From Rhodospirillaceae bacterium (GTDB lineage: Bacteria > Pseudomonadota > Alphaproteobacteria > Bin65): a DNA stretch of 64,000 nt. Position 1 is the stretch's first letter. Each line of letters starts with the position of its first letter. The notes beneath the pieces were generated by a model. The model did no database searches. It was not told where the DNA came from and worked only from the letters and a program-made list of their open reading frames with translations. Location of the stretch: assembly GCA_011523655.1 (NCBI GenBank), contig WTGH01000009.1, positions 35,151 to 99,150 on the forward strand, written 5' to 3'. Shown here one piece after another: positions 35,514 through 43,799 of this stretch. The translations under genes and the position numbers were made by a program.

Positions 35514-35849
35514 ATGGCGAAGAGGAAGAACAGCGACGACGAAAGCGATTTCTGGCGCGTTTCGATGGGCGTGGGCGGGCGTGCCGTGATCCCCGCTGCG
35601 GTTCGCGACGCGCTGGGTTTCGCGAAGGGCGAGCCGCTTGTGCTGACTATCGACGACGGAACGGTGCGGATCGAAACCTACGCGCGCAGCGCCGAGCGGC
35701 TCCGGGCGCAGGTCCGGGCGATGATGCCGCCGACCGGCGACCTCGTCGACCGGTTCCTCGCCGACAATCGAGCGGAAGCGGCGCGCGAGGACGCCCGCGA
35801 CGCCGAACGGGTACAGGCCGATACGCCTGTCGAGCGGGCTGTGGAGTAA
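35514..35849 (+). CDS. AbrB-type antitoxin (VapB-like), second module
   Basis: A 111-residue antitoxin. The AbrB domain spans about 13-53 ('FWRVSMGVGGRAVIPAAVRDALGFAKGEPLVLTI'), followed by an acidic/basic helical tail ('RFLADNRAEAAREDARDAER') that would bind a toxin. It lacks the N-terminal HTH of the first antitoxin. Its cognate toxin directly downstream is a remnant, so it may now be an orphan regulator or may protect against related PIN toxins. Confidence 0.85.
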   Translation: MAKRKNSDDESDFWRVSMGVGGRAVIPAAVRDALGFAKGEPLVLTIDDGTVRIETYARSAERLRAQVRAMMPPTGDLVDRFLADNRAEAAREDARDAERVQADTPVERAVE

Positions 35850-35853
35850 CCCG

Positions 35854-36018
35854 TTGAACGGCAAGCGGGTCGTTCTCGATTCGTCGGCGGTCCCGGCCAT
35901 GATGTCCGGCGACCGGATTTGCCTGAGCCTCGCGGGAAAGCTGGAACTGCCGGTCTTCACCTGCGATACCATGTGGCGCGAACTCGATATCGGCGTCGAT
36001 ATCCGTGTGCTCCGATAG
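35854..36018 (+). pseudogene. PIN toxin remnant with the middle deleted
   Basis: Not in the ORF track. From the TTG at 35854, 54 codons read 'VVLDSSAV' and soon after 'SGDRICLSLAGKLELPVF' and 'WRELDIGVDIRVLR'. These match the first and last parts of the neighbouring VapC ('AVLDASAV', 'LGDRACLALALTLRLPVY', 'WRDLLLDVDVRLIR'). About 70 central codons, including the second catalytic acid, are missing without a frameshift. A typical VapC has about 125-135 residues. It begins 4 bp after the antitoxin stop, as a normal vapBC pair would. Confidence 0.8.
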
Positions 36019-36171
36019 CTATCGAAAGCGTTGGGCAGAGGCGCCCGGAATTTGCCGAGGTTGATCTGGAGCAATGCGGATTGCGCCGGGCTGCGCTAGA
36101 AGCGCGTCCGATATTCGCCGGGTCGGACGAAGTTTCGACCTGCAGGAGAATCGGGCGACAAGGAGGCCACC

Positions 36172-37371
36172 ATGACCGCAACTGCCAACGCCGACCCCGT
36201 CGTCATCGTCAACGGCGCACGCACGCCGATGGGGAGTTTTCAGGGCACGCTCACGGACATTACCGCCACGGCGCTGGGCGCCGTCGCCATCGAAGGCGCA
36301 CTCAAGCGCGCCGGGGTGGCCGGTGAGGATGTCGACGAAGTCATCATGGGCTGCGTGCTGCCGGCCGGGCTGGGCCAGGCGCCGGCGCGTCAGGCGGCGC
36401 ACGGCGCGGGCATCCCGTGGGACGCCGGCTGCACCACCGTCAACAAGATGTGCGGCAGCGGCATGAAGGCGGCCATGCTGGCCCACGACATGCTGGCGGC
36501 CGGCGTCAACGAAGTCATGGTCGCCGGCGGCCTCGAGAGCATGACCAACGCGCCCTACCTGATGGACAAGGCGCGCGGGGGCCTGCGCATGGGCCACGGC
36601 AAAGTCTGGGACCACATGTTCCTCGACGGTCTGGAAGACGCCTACGAGCCCGGCCGCCTGATGGGCGCCTACGCCGAGGATACGGCCCAGCATTACCAGT
36701 TCACCCGCGAGGCCCAGGACGATTTCGCGATAACGTCGCTCAAGCGGGCCAGGGCGGCGAACGAAAACGGCTCCTTCGACCGCGAAACCGAGCCGGTCAT
36801 CGTACGGACGCGCAAAGGCGAGGTCACGGTTGCGCAGGACGAGCAGCCCTTCAATGCCGATCTGGGGAAAATTCCGAAGCTGAGGCCCGCCTTCCGCACG
36901 GACGGCACAGTGACGCCGGCCAACTCCTCGTCGATCTCGGACGGCGCTTCCGCCCTCGTCCTGACCACGCAGTCGGAGGCCGAGAAGCGCGGCCTGACGC
37001 CCCGCGCGCGCATCGCCGCCCACGCGACCCACGCCCAGGAGCCGGCCTGGTTCACCACCGCCCCGGTCGGCGCCATCGACAAGGTGCTGGAAAAGGCCGG
37101 CTGGACGAAGGCCGACGTCGGTCTCTACGAGGTCAACGAGGCCTTCGCCGTGGTTACCATGGCAGCGATGAAGGAGCACGGCCTGCCCCACGACATCGTC
37201 AACGTCCACGGCGGCGCCTGCGCCCTCGGCCACCCGATCGGCGCCTCGGGCGCGCGGATCATCGTGACCTTGCTGAACGCGATGGAGCAAAAGGGCGTCG
37301 AGCGCGGCGTCGCCTCCCTGTGCATCGGCGGCGGCGAGGCGACGGCGATCGCGATAGAGCGGTTGCACTGA
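36172..37371 (+). CDS. Acetyl-CoA C-acetyltransferase (thiolase)
   Basis: A 399-residue biosynthetic-type thiolase. The nucleophile is in 'VNKMCGSGMKAAMLAHD' (about Cys91), with His in 'GGACALGHPIGASGARI' and Cys in 'GVASLCIGGGEATAIAIE'. It most resembles enzymes that condense two acetyl-CoA (PhaA/AtoB type), though degradation is possible. A strong AAGGAGG precedes the ATG. No phaB or phaC is nearby. It is the second thiolase in the window, and the two are clearly different subfamilies. Confidence 0.94.
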   Translation: MTATANADPVVIVNGARTPMGSFQGTLTDITATALGAVAIEGALKRAGVAGEDVDEVIMGCVLPAGLGQAPARQAAHGAGIPWDAGCTTVNKMCGSGMKAAMLAHDMLAAGVNEVMVAGGLESMTNAPYLMDKARGGLRMGHGKVWDHMFLDGLEDAYEPGRLMGAYAEDTAQHYQFTREAQDDFAITSLKRARAANENGSFDRETEPVIVRTRKGEVTVAQDEQPFNADLGKIPKLRPAFRTDGTVTPANSSSISDGASALVLTTQSEAEKRGLTPRARIAAHATHAQEPAWFTTAPVGAIDKVLEKAGWTKADVGLYEVNEAFAVVTMAAMKEHGLPHDIVNVHGGACALGHPIGASGARIIVTLLNAMEQKGVERGVASLCIGGGEATAIAIERLH

Positions 37372-37547
37372 GTACGGCGCGGGCGGGTTGGCTGCGCGTG
37401 ATACCGGCTCGGCAAGCCGGTGATTGCGATTGACGCGGCGACCTGCCGGTGGCCGCTGCGCCGGCAGGGCATCGACGACAAGACCTACGCCCGGGGCAGC
37501 CTGGTGCAGGATCATGAGGGCAGGCCGGAGAGTGGCCAGCTGCCCGA

Positions 37548-38438
37548 TTAATCTCCGGTATCGAGGCGGAAGGCCTCCCGGTGGCGCACGATGCGGCCGG
37601 CGACCGGGGTCGGAAAATGCCCGGCGAGCAGGATCGATTCGGTATCGGCCAGCCGTTCGATCATGGCCGTGCGGCTGCGCGCCGACATCGCCGGGTCTTC
37701 GCAGAAGGCGCTCGACAGGCCGGGGTCGCACAGTTGCAGGGGCGTGTGCATGGTGTCGCCGCACAGCAGGGCGTGACGGCCGCCGCCGCGCACGTTGACG
37801 TTCACGTTGCCCGGCGTGTGGCCGAAGGCGGGCTCCAGCCAGACGCCATGGTCCAGCTCGTGGTCAGCCTCGACCAGCACCGCCCGTCCGGCCTCCATGA
37901 CCGGCAGGACGCTGTCGTCAAAGCTGCCGTGATTGGGCGGCTCCTGCATACCTTCGGCCTTCGCGCGTCGGGCTTCGGCTTCCCAGAACTCGTACTCCCG
38001 GCGCGCAAAAACGTAGCGCGCGTTCGGGAAGGTCGGCACCCAGCGGCCGTCGACCAGCTGCGTGTTCCAGCCGACATGATCGGCGTGCAGATGGGTGCAC
38101 ATCACGATGTCGATCTCTTCCGGCGCCACGCCGGCGGCGCGCATCGTGTCGAGGAACGGCGTCTGCTGCCGGTGCCACGTCGGGCGCAGCGGCCGGTCCT
38201 TGTCGTTGCCGACGCAGCAATCGACCAGGATGGTCCGGCGCGGCGTGCGCAGGACGAGCGCGTGGAAGGCCATGATCAGCTTGCCGTCCGGTGCGATGAA
38301 ACGGGGCGCCAGCCAGTCGGCGTTGGCGTCGACCAGGTCCTGCGTCGCACCCGGCAGGATGAAACCGAAATCGGCGAAGGCGCCCTCGGCCTCGACGATC
38401 CGGTCGATGACGATGTCGCCGATCAGCTGGGTCTTCAT
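37548..38438 (-). CDS. MBL-fold metallo-hydrolase
   Basis: A 296-residue metallo-beta-lactamase-fold enzyme with the metal motif 'CTHLHADHVGWNT', a second His in 'EPAFGHTPGNVNV', Asp in 'LLCGDTMHTPL' and His in 'LLAGHFPTP'. All usual zinc ligands are present. It resembles AttM/lactonase- or aryldialkylphosphatase-like hydrolases, but the substrate cannot be told. The start is set at the ATG at 38438 ('MKTQLIGDIVIDRI'). It is 13 bp downstream of an isochorismatase-family gene and likely cotranscribed. Confidence 0.88.
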   Translation of the reverse strand: MKTQLIGDIVIDRIVEAEGAFADFGFILPGATQDLVDANADWLAPRFIAPDGKLIMAFHALVLRTPRRTILVDCCVGNDKDRPLRPTWHRQQTPFLDTMRAAGVAPEEIDIVMCTHLHADHVGWNTQLVDGRWVPTFPNARYVFARREYEFWEAEARRAKAEGMQEPPNHGSFDDSVLPVMEAGRAVLVEADHELDHGVWLEPAFGHTPGNVNVNVRGGGRHALLCGDTMHTPLQLCDPGLSSAFCEDPAMSARSRTAMIERLADTESILLAGHFPTPVAGRIVRHREAFRLDTGD

Positions 38439-38451
38439 GTCCGGGCGCCGG

Positions 38452-39156
38452 CTACTCCGCCGCCACGGCGCCCGCACCCCTCAGGGCCCCGATCACCTCG
38501 CCGGTCGTCATGATGTCGGCGAAGCTGATCGACATGCTGGTCAGGCTGGCGTTGTGGATGGCGTCGGTATAGGTCGCGTTGCCGTCCGCCACCATGATGA
38601 CGTGGAAGTTGCGCATCATGGCGTCGCGCGCCGTCGCCTCGCAGCAGACGTTGGTGAGCGTGCCGGTAATCGCCAGCGTGTCGATGCCCCTGGCGCGCAA
38701 TTGCGCCTCGATGTCCGACGATCCCTGGATGAAGGCGCTGAACCGGTTCTTGACCGCCCGCATGTCGCCGTCCTCGGCATCCATGTCCGGCCACAGGGGA
38801 TGGCCCTCGGCGCCGGCCATGAGCTGCTCCGCGATCCGTCTTGCGGTCTCCGGGCTGGCGGTGCCGCCCAGGAAGGACGACCATTCGGTGAAGATCCTGT
38901 CGTCGAAGGTGGTAGTGACCCAGACGACCGTCCCTCCGGCTGCCCGGAAGGACGCCGCGAGGCGGTTGATGTTGGGCACGATCTCGCGCGCCATCGGCAC
39001 CTCCGACGGCAGGCCCTCTTTCAGGAACGCCGTCTGCATGTCGACCACGACCAGGGCCGTGCGCGCCGGATCCAGCGTATCGCGCACATGCAGCCTGCCG
39101 CCGCGCCGCATCCTGATGAGCCGGACTGCGTCCGGGTGGATTTCGGTCTTGTGCAT
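38452..39156 (-). CDS. Isochorismatase-family cysteine hydrolase
   Basis: A 234-residue hydrolase with the triad Asp ('LVVVDMQTAFL'), Lys ('RAVKNRFSAF') and Cys ('TGTLTNVCCEATARDA'), as in nicotinamidases, N-carbamoyl hydrolases and biuret/ureidoacrylate hydrolases. The ATG at 39156 is preceded by GGAAGG. It is the first gene of a two-gene unit with the MBL hydrolase; both suggest degradation of an amide or lactam-type compound. That joint role is inference. Confidence 0.87.
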   Translation of the reverse strand: MHKTEIHPDAVRLIRMRRGGRLHVRDTLDPARTALVVVDMQTAFLKEGLPSEVPMAREIVPNINRLAASFRAAGGTVVWVTTTFDDRIFTEWSSFLGGTASPETARRIAEQLMAGAEGHPLWPDMDAEDGDMRAVKNRFSAFIQGSSDIEAQLRARGIDTLAITGTLTNVCCEATARDAMMRNFHVIMVADGNATYTDAIHNASLTSMSISFADIMTTGEVIGALRGAGAVAAE

Positions 39157-39365
39157 ACCTTCCTTCCGGTCAGGCTCCGCCGGCTCGCTCCCGGCATCGA
39201 AGCAAGGGTGCACAGGAAGCCGGCCTTGTCCAGCGTGGCGCTTCGCGAATCCATGTCCCCTTGGGCTGAGGCCGGTTCGGGGACTCCCCGCTATCGACCC
39301 GGTCCGTTTCCGCCTATAAGGACGTGCAAGTTCGGGGTACCTGCGGCAGCGGCGGAGTAAGGTCG

Positions 39366-40385
39366 ATGAGTCAGGACAGGCATATTCCGTTCGAAGCGCC
39401 GGTGGTCGATCACCTGTCGGTGCGGGTCGTCGTCGACTCCCGCCACGAGCTCATTCTGCCGAAGGCCGACCATTCGCACGTCCACATCGAGCATGTCGGG
39501 ATGATCCCCGGACAGCATATGACGACGCTCGCCGGCGAATGGGGCCTATCGCTGCATCTCGAATCGACGGCAGGCGGGCACAAGGCCGCGTACCTGCTCG
39601 ATTTCGGCTATACGCCGGAGATCCTGAACCGGAATTTCGCGCTGCTGAACATCGATCCGGCGCGGCTGAACGGCCTGATCCTGAGCCACGGGCATCGCGA
39701 TCACTACGGCGGTCTGGAGGGCTTCGTGGCGCGCCACCGGAACGAAATGGGCGACGACCTGAATCTCTACGTCGGTGCGGAGGAAGCGTTTCATGTGCGC
39801 TGGGTTCCGGCCGGTCAACCGCCTCCCGGCGAGGAGCCGGAGATGCTGCCCTGGGGTGCGCCGGACCGCGACTCGCTGGTCGCGCACGAGGTTGCGCCGG
39901 TGTGTTGCGACGGGCCCCGGGCGCTCGCCGGCGCCTTCACCACCGGCTACATCGAGCGCGATTCCTTCGAGGAGGTCACCGGCGGCACCAAACTGGAGGT
40001 TCCCGACCATTTCAGCGAAGCCGAACGCCGCGGGGAGCTGGTGTTCGACAGCCACCCGGAGGAGCACGCGACCTGCTATCTGGTCCGCGGGCGCGGACTG
40101 GTCGTCATTTCGTCCTGCGGCCATGCCGGCATCGTGAACTCGGTCCGGACCGCGATGGCGGTTGCCGGCACCGACAGACTTCACGCCGTGATCGGCGGTT
40201 TCCATCTCGGCCTGGCGAAGCCGGACTACATCGAATTCACCATCGACGAACTGGAGAAGCTCGAGCCGGATGTCGTCGTCCCGATGCACTGCACGGGAGA
40301 GCCTTTCATCGAAGCGATGCGCCGGCGCATGCCGGAGCGGCTTGTGCGCTCCTTCCTCGGCACCAGGATTTCATTCGGCGTTTGA
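39366..40385 (+). CDS. MBL-fold hydrolase of the methanopterin-synthase-like/TFLP group
   Basis: A 339-residue protein. 'LDFGYTPEILNRNFALLNID' followed by 'LILSHGHRDHYGGLEGFV' is typical of the MBL group related to 7,8-dihydropterin-6-methyl phosphate synthase, and 'ISSCGHAGIVNSVRTA' and 'VIGGFHLG' supply further metal ligands, with 'VVPMHCTG' near the end. Many members are annotated only as metallo-hydrolases. The ATG at 39366 gives 'MSQDRHIPFEAP'. It is divergent from the isochorismatase gene. Exact function unknown. Confidence 0.82.
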   Translation: MSQDRHIPFEAPVVDHLSVRVVVDSRHELILPKADHSHVHIEHVGMIPGQHMTTLAGEWGLSLHLESTAGGHKAAYLLDFGYTPEILNRNFALLNIDPARLNGLILSHGHRDHYGGLEGFVARHRNEMGDDLNLYVGAEEAFHVRWVPAGQPPPGEEPEMLPWGAPDRDSLVAHEVAPVCCDGPRALAGAFTTGYIERDSFEEVTGGTKLEVPDHFSEAERRGELVFDSHPEEHATCYLVRGRGLVVISSCGHAGIVNSVRTAMAVAGTDRLHAVIGGFHLGLAKPDYIEFTIDELEKLEPDVVVPMHCTGEPFIEAMRRRMPERLVRSFLGTRISFGV

Positions 40386-40809
40386 TCCCGGATATCGGCC
40401 CCGGCGCCGTCCGGCACGCGCCGGGCCCGATCGCTGCGCCCGCGGGCAAGCCGCACTGCGGCTCGCAGCGTCCCGACACACCCGGCATTGCTTCCGTTCT
40501 CCGCTGCTGCAATCGAACTTTCCGGCAGGTCGCGCCGCAGCCTAACGGCCGTATCGGTTCAAACAACTCCTTTCGCGCCCTTACATGACATTTTCTTGCC
40601 AGATGGTCGCGTGGCCGGTAACATCTGCGCACGGGAGAACGAATAATCGATTAATTCGCCCACTTTCGCCGCTTCGTGTCGGGCCGTAGCAACAGGCGAC
40701 AGCAGCCTTCATTTTTTTGAAGCTGACCGTTTCCGGCTGCGAGAAGGAATTCGACACGCTTACAAGCGATGCGGAAGCGCCACGGGGCTCCTTTTGACCG
40801 GGAGCAGAC
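40386..40809. other. Intergenic region upstream of the LacI regulator
   Basis: A 424-bp gap without a gene. It contains a LacI-style palindrome at 40642-40660 (core TAATCGATTA), described separately. The minus-strand track ORFs across it have no domain and no start signal. Base composition is somewhat lower in GC than the flanks. Confidence 0.5.
40642..40660. promoter_or_regulatory. Candidate LacI-family operator
   Basis: TAATCGATTA (40644-40653) is a perfect 10-bp palindrome with the central CG that LacI-family proteins prefer, embedded in AATAATCGATTAATTCGCC. It lies about 155 bp before the lacI-type gene. A closely similar sequence recurs at 42365-42384, suggesting one regulator acts on both. 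Confidence 0.5.
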
Positions 40810-41862
40810 ATGATGTCCAGGCCGACACTAAGCCAGATTGCCGAACAGCTGGGAGTTTCAACTGCAACTGTGTCGCTTGCCATGCGCGGCAGCCCGAAAA
40901 TCTCACAAAAAACCCGGGAGAGAGTGGCGGTCGCTCTGAAGGAATCGGGATATATCTACCAGCGCAGCGCTGCCGGCCTGCGAACCGCGAAGACCCATAC
41001 AGTCGGCGTCGTCCTGAACAATATTTCCGATCCGTTTTGCAGCACTCTTCTGGTATATATCGAGGAAGAACTGTCGAAAGCAGGACGAACGATATTCTTG
41101 TGCAATAGCAATGAATCCGTTCAAAGACAGACCGAATTTCTAAGATCTATGGCGGAATATAATGCCGATGGCGTGATTATTTCGCCGGCAATCGGCTCGA
41201 CTGCCGAGGATATACTTTCACAAAAGGCCTTGTTGCCGCCCCTGGTCTTCGTATCGAGGGCGGTGTTCGACGTGAACGCGGATTATGTCGTCAACGACGA
41301 CCGTCAGGCCGCGAACCTGGCGGCAAAGCGGCTTCTCGATTGCGGGCACCGCCGGATTGCCCTGGTCGGCGGCGATCCGAGCGTCAGCTGTTTCGCCGCA
41401 AGGCTGGAGGGCTACAAGGAAGCGCTTGGCGAAGCCGCCATCGCTTTCGACGACGCGCTGGTTCGGGCGTGTGCGCCCACGCGGCCGGCCGGTTTTGCTG
41501 CCGCGCGCTGGGTCGCCGAACTGGCCCCGCGGCCGACCGCTGCGATCTGCTACAACGACCCTCTGGCGCTCGGCTTCATATCCGGCCTCGGTCACGAAGG
41601 TCTGCATCCGGGTATCGATTTCGCGCTTATCGGCCATGAAGACATTGAAGAGGCCGGCTTCGTCTCGCCTTCGCTCAGCTCGACTGCGGTATTGCACGAG
41701 GAGATGGGCCGGACGGCAGCCGCGGTTCTTTTGGAGCGGGTGGCCAATCCCGATGCGCCGCTGCAACGGCATGTCCTCCCGTCAGAACTTGTCGTCCGGG
41801 AAACCTGCTCGGTTTCCAATGACACCGCTCTTCAGGCCGGTTCGGTCCGCGAGCGTAACTGA
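40810..41862 (+). CDS. LacI-family transcriptional regulator
   Basis: A 350-residue repressor. The N-terminal HTH 'PTLSQIAEQLGVSTATVSLAMRGSPKISQKTRERV' and hinge ('ESGYIYQRSAAGLRT') are standard, followed by a periplasmic-binding-protein-like sensor ('TVGVVLNNISDPFCSTLLVYIEEEL', 'GVIISPAIG', 'LIGHEDIEEAGFVSPSLSSTA'). The effector is likely a small sugar or sugar acid. A GGGAG precedes the ATG. The nearest metabolic genes are the glutathionyl-hydroquinone reductase and the TonB-dependent receptor. LacI regulators often control such receptors. Confidence 0.93.
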   Translation: MMSRPTLSQIAEQLGVSTATVSLAMRGSPKISQKTRERVAVALKESGYIYQRSAAGLRTAKTHTVGVVLNNISDPFCSTLLVYIEEELSKAGRTIFLCNSNESVQRQTEFLRSMAEYNADGVIISPAIGSTAEDILSQKALLPPLVFVSRAVFDVNADYVVNDDRQAANLAAKRLLDCGHRRIALVGGDPSVSCFAARLEGYKEALGEAAIAFDDALVRACAPTRPAGFAAARWVAELAPRPTAAICYNDPLALGFISGLGHEGLHPGIDFALIGHEDIEEAGFVSPSLSSTAVLHEEMGRTAAAVLLERVANPDAPLQRHVLPSELVVRETCSVSNDTALQAGSVRERN

Positions 41863-42718
41863 CGGCCGGCGCCGGGCCGGCCGGCATCGAAAATTTCTCA
41901 AATCCTGCGCAGCGTACGGATAATTTGTTCGATCGGGATGTATCCGGTCTTGCCGCATCCTGGCGGCTTTCCAGTGCCATCGTTCTATCCCGAAAAATCC
42001 GAAGAAAACTGCTCGGCGTATGACTCTGAATTTTCCCGGTCGTAACTGCAGGATTTTTTCGTTTTGCAAACACGAAGAAACAAAATAATTTGCGAAGTCT
42101 GTTTGAACTTGTCGCTCATTCAAATCGTATTACGATCTTCCTCGTCGAATTTCCGTCCACAATAATTTGCGCTTCCGTTGTTCGGTGTTGAATTTGTCCG
42201 ACGCGTCCCGTCCGGTGCGCCGGCGATTGCCGGACAACTCCGGAAAACAGCGCTCTCCGGACCGACGAATCGTCGAAAAGCGCAGTCGAACAAAGGATTT
42301 GCCGTGAGTTTGAACCCTTTGGCCGGTTAGCGTCGCCTGCGGCGGATGCCCGATGCGCAGGTCATATAACCGATTTAATTCGCCGGATTTGAGGAAATGA
42401 CCGCCACAGCTGCCGCGACCGTTCCCGATCGCAACTTGGTTTTGGCAGCGTTGGACTCCTGAATTGCCGGCGCCATACCGGGGCGCTCAACAGTGCCGCC
42501 GTCTCCGACGGCCGAATTGCATTCGTCAATCGGTGGCAGGCCCACGGCAAGCGGGCGCGTCCGATCTTGCAGCGCGGCAGGTGCGGCACGCCCGCCGGCG
42601 AAAACGGGCAGCGAGGCTCACCGGACCGAGGGGTTGCCGCGCCGTTGCCGTTTGCGCCATTTATCCCTTATCGCTGGCCATGGGCCGGGACGGCCGGCCG
42701 GAATCCGGAGGACAGGCT
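41863..42718. other. Large AT-richer intergenic region
   Basis: 856 bp with no convincing gene on either strand. The central part (about 41990-42160) is AT-rich with words such as 'AATTTGCG' repeated. A second copy of the putative LacI operator lies at 42365-42384. A 21-codon ORF (42397-42462) follows GAGGAA but the spacing to its ATG is too short. The region might hold a decayed gene or a small RNA; I could not identify either. Confidence 0.5.
42365..42384. promoter_or_regulatory. Second copy of the putative LacI operator
   Basis: TATAACCGATTTAATTCGCC matches AATAATCGATTAATTCGCC (40642-40660) at 17 of 20 aligned positions, allowing one inserted T. It lies 335 bp upstream of the hydroquinone reductase gene. 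The symmetry is less perfect than in the first site. Confidence 0.4.
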
Positions 42719-43681
42719 ATGGGTTTGATGATTGACGGCGAATGGCACAGGGAGGACCGGTTGGCCGGCTCGGACGACGGGCACTACCGGCGCGCGGTCA
42801 CCGCATTCCGCGATTTCGTCACCGCCGAAGGATCGTCGCCGTTCAGGGCCGAGCCGGGCCGCTATCACCTCTATGTGGCGCATGCTTGCCCCTGGGCGCA
42901 CCGGACGATGATCCTGCGCAAGCTGCGCAAGCTGGAATCGGCGATCTCGGTATCGGTCGTCGATCCGCATTTGAGCGACGAGGGCTGGCATTTCAGCGAC
43001 GGGCCGGGCTGCATCCCCGACAGCGTCAACGGCGCGCGCTATCTGCGCGACATCTACAAGAGGGCGAAGGACGACTATACCGGCCGGGTTTCCGTCCCCG
43101 TTCTGTGGGACAGGAAGGAAGCGACCATCGTCAACAACGAATCGCCCGAGATTCTCCGGATGCTCAACACGGCATTCAACGAATGGGGCGACGGCGAGCC
43201 GGACTTCTATCCGCCGCACCTGCGGCGCGAGATCGACGCCGTGAACGAACCGATCTACGAGAATGTCAACAACGGCGTCTACAGGACCGGCTTCGCCACG
43301 ACGCAACAGGCCTACGAGGAGGCCTTCGAGGCCCTGTTCGCGACCCTGGACGAACTCGAAGCGCGCCTCGACCGGCAGCGCTACCTGGTCGGCAACCGCA
43401 TCACCGAGGCGGACTGGCGGCTGTTCCCGACCCTGGTGCGCTTCGACGCCGTCTATGTCGGCCATTTCAAGTGCAACAAGCGCCGGATCGCGGACTATCC
43501 CAACCTGGGCAACTACCTGCGCGATCTCTATCAGCAGCCCGGCATCGCTGAAACGGTGAACATGGACCACATCAAGCGGCACTATTACGGCAGCCACCTG
43601 CGCATCAACCCGACCGGCATCGTGCCCACGGGGCCGGCGCTCGACCTGACGCACCCCCACGACCGCGGCCGTTTCGGCTGA
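42719..43681 (+). CDS. Glutathionyl-hydroquinone reductase (GS-HQR, Ecm4/YqjG family)
   Basis: GS-HQRs are Xi-class glutathione transferases that reduce glutathionyl-hydroquinones formed during chlorophenol or quinone metabolism. The 320-residue protein has the catalytic CPWA motif ('VAHACPWAHRTMI', Cys57), the 'NNESPEILRMLN' glutathione-binding loop, and the C-terminal 'YVGHFKCNKRRIADYPNLGNYLRDLYQ' and 'KRHYYGSH' signatures. The ATG at 42719 follows GGAGG. It may act in the same process as the dehalogenase-like protein elsewhere in the window, but no direct link is seen. Confidence 0.93.
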   Translation: MGLMIDGEWHREDRLAGSDDGHYRRAVTAFRDFVTAEGSSPFRAEPGRYHLYVAHACPWAHRTMILRKLRKLESAISVSVVDPHLSDEGWHFSDGPGCIPDSVNGARYLRDIYKRAKDDYTGRVSVPVLWDRKEATIVNNESPEILRMLNTAFNEWGDGEPDFYPPHLRREIDAVNEPIYENVNNGVYRTGFATTQQAYEEAFEALFATLDELEARLDRQRYLVGNRITEADWRLFPTLVRFDAVYVGHFKCNKRRIADYPNLGNYLRDLYQQPGIAETVNMDHIKRHYYGSHLRINPTGIVPTGPALDLTHPHDRGRFG

Positions 43682-43799
43682 CCGGCGAGCGCTTGCCGAC
43701 GGGTTATCCGCTTAGCCCGCAATTCTCACCACGGTCACGGCCTGCGCGGCGGCACTCGCCGGCGCCCGGCTTGCGGCACGGGGCGGCCTCGCCTCCTTT

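Noticed and set aside
37420-37551. 44-codon ORF after the thiolase containing 'IDAATCRWPL', faintly like a GcrA or zinc-binding piece
   Set aside because: Too short, the remaining GcrA features are absent, and it overlaps the stop of the convergent MBL-hydrolase gene.
36019-37764. 581-residue minus-strand ORF opposite the second thiolase
   Set aside because: Antisense shadow; the plus strand has all thiolase catalytic residues and a strong Shine-Dalgarno.
42397-42462. 21-codon ORF following GAGGAA in the gap before the hydroquinone reductase, possible leader peptide
   Set aside because: The ribosome-binding sequence abuts the ATG, the peptide has no run of regulatory codons, and no attenuator hairpin follows.
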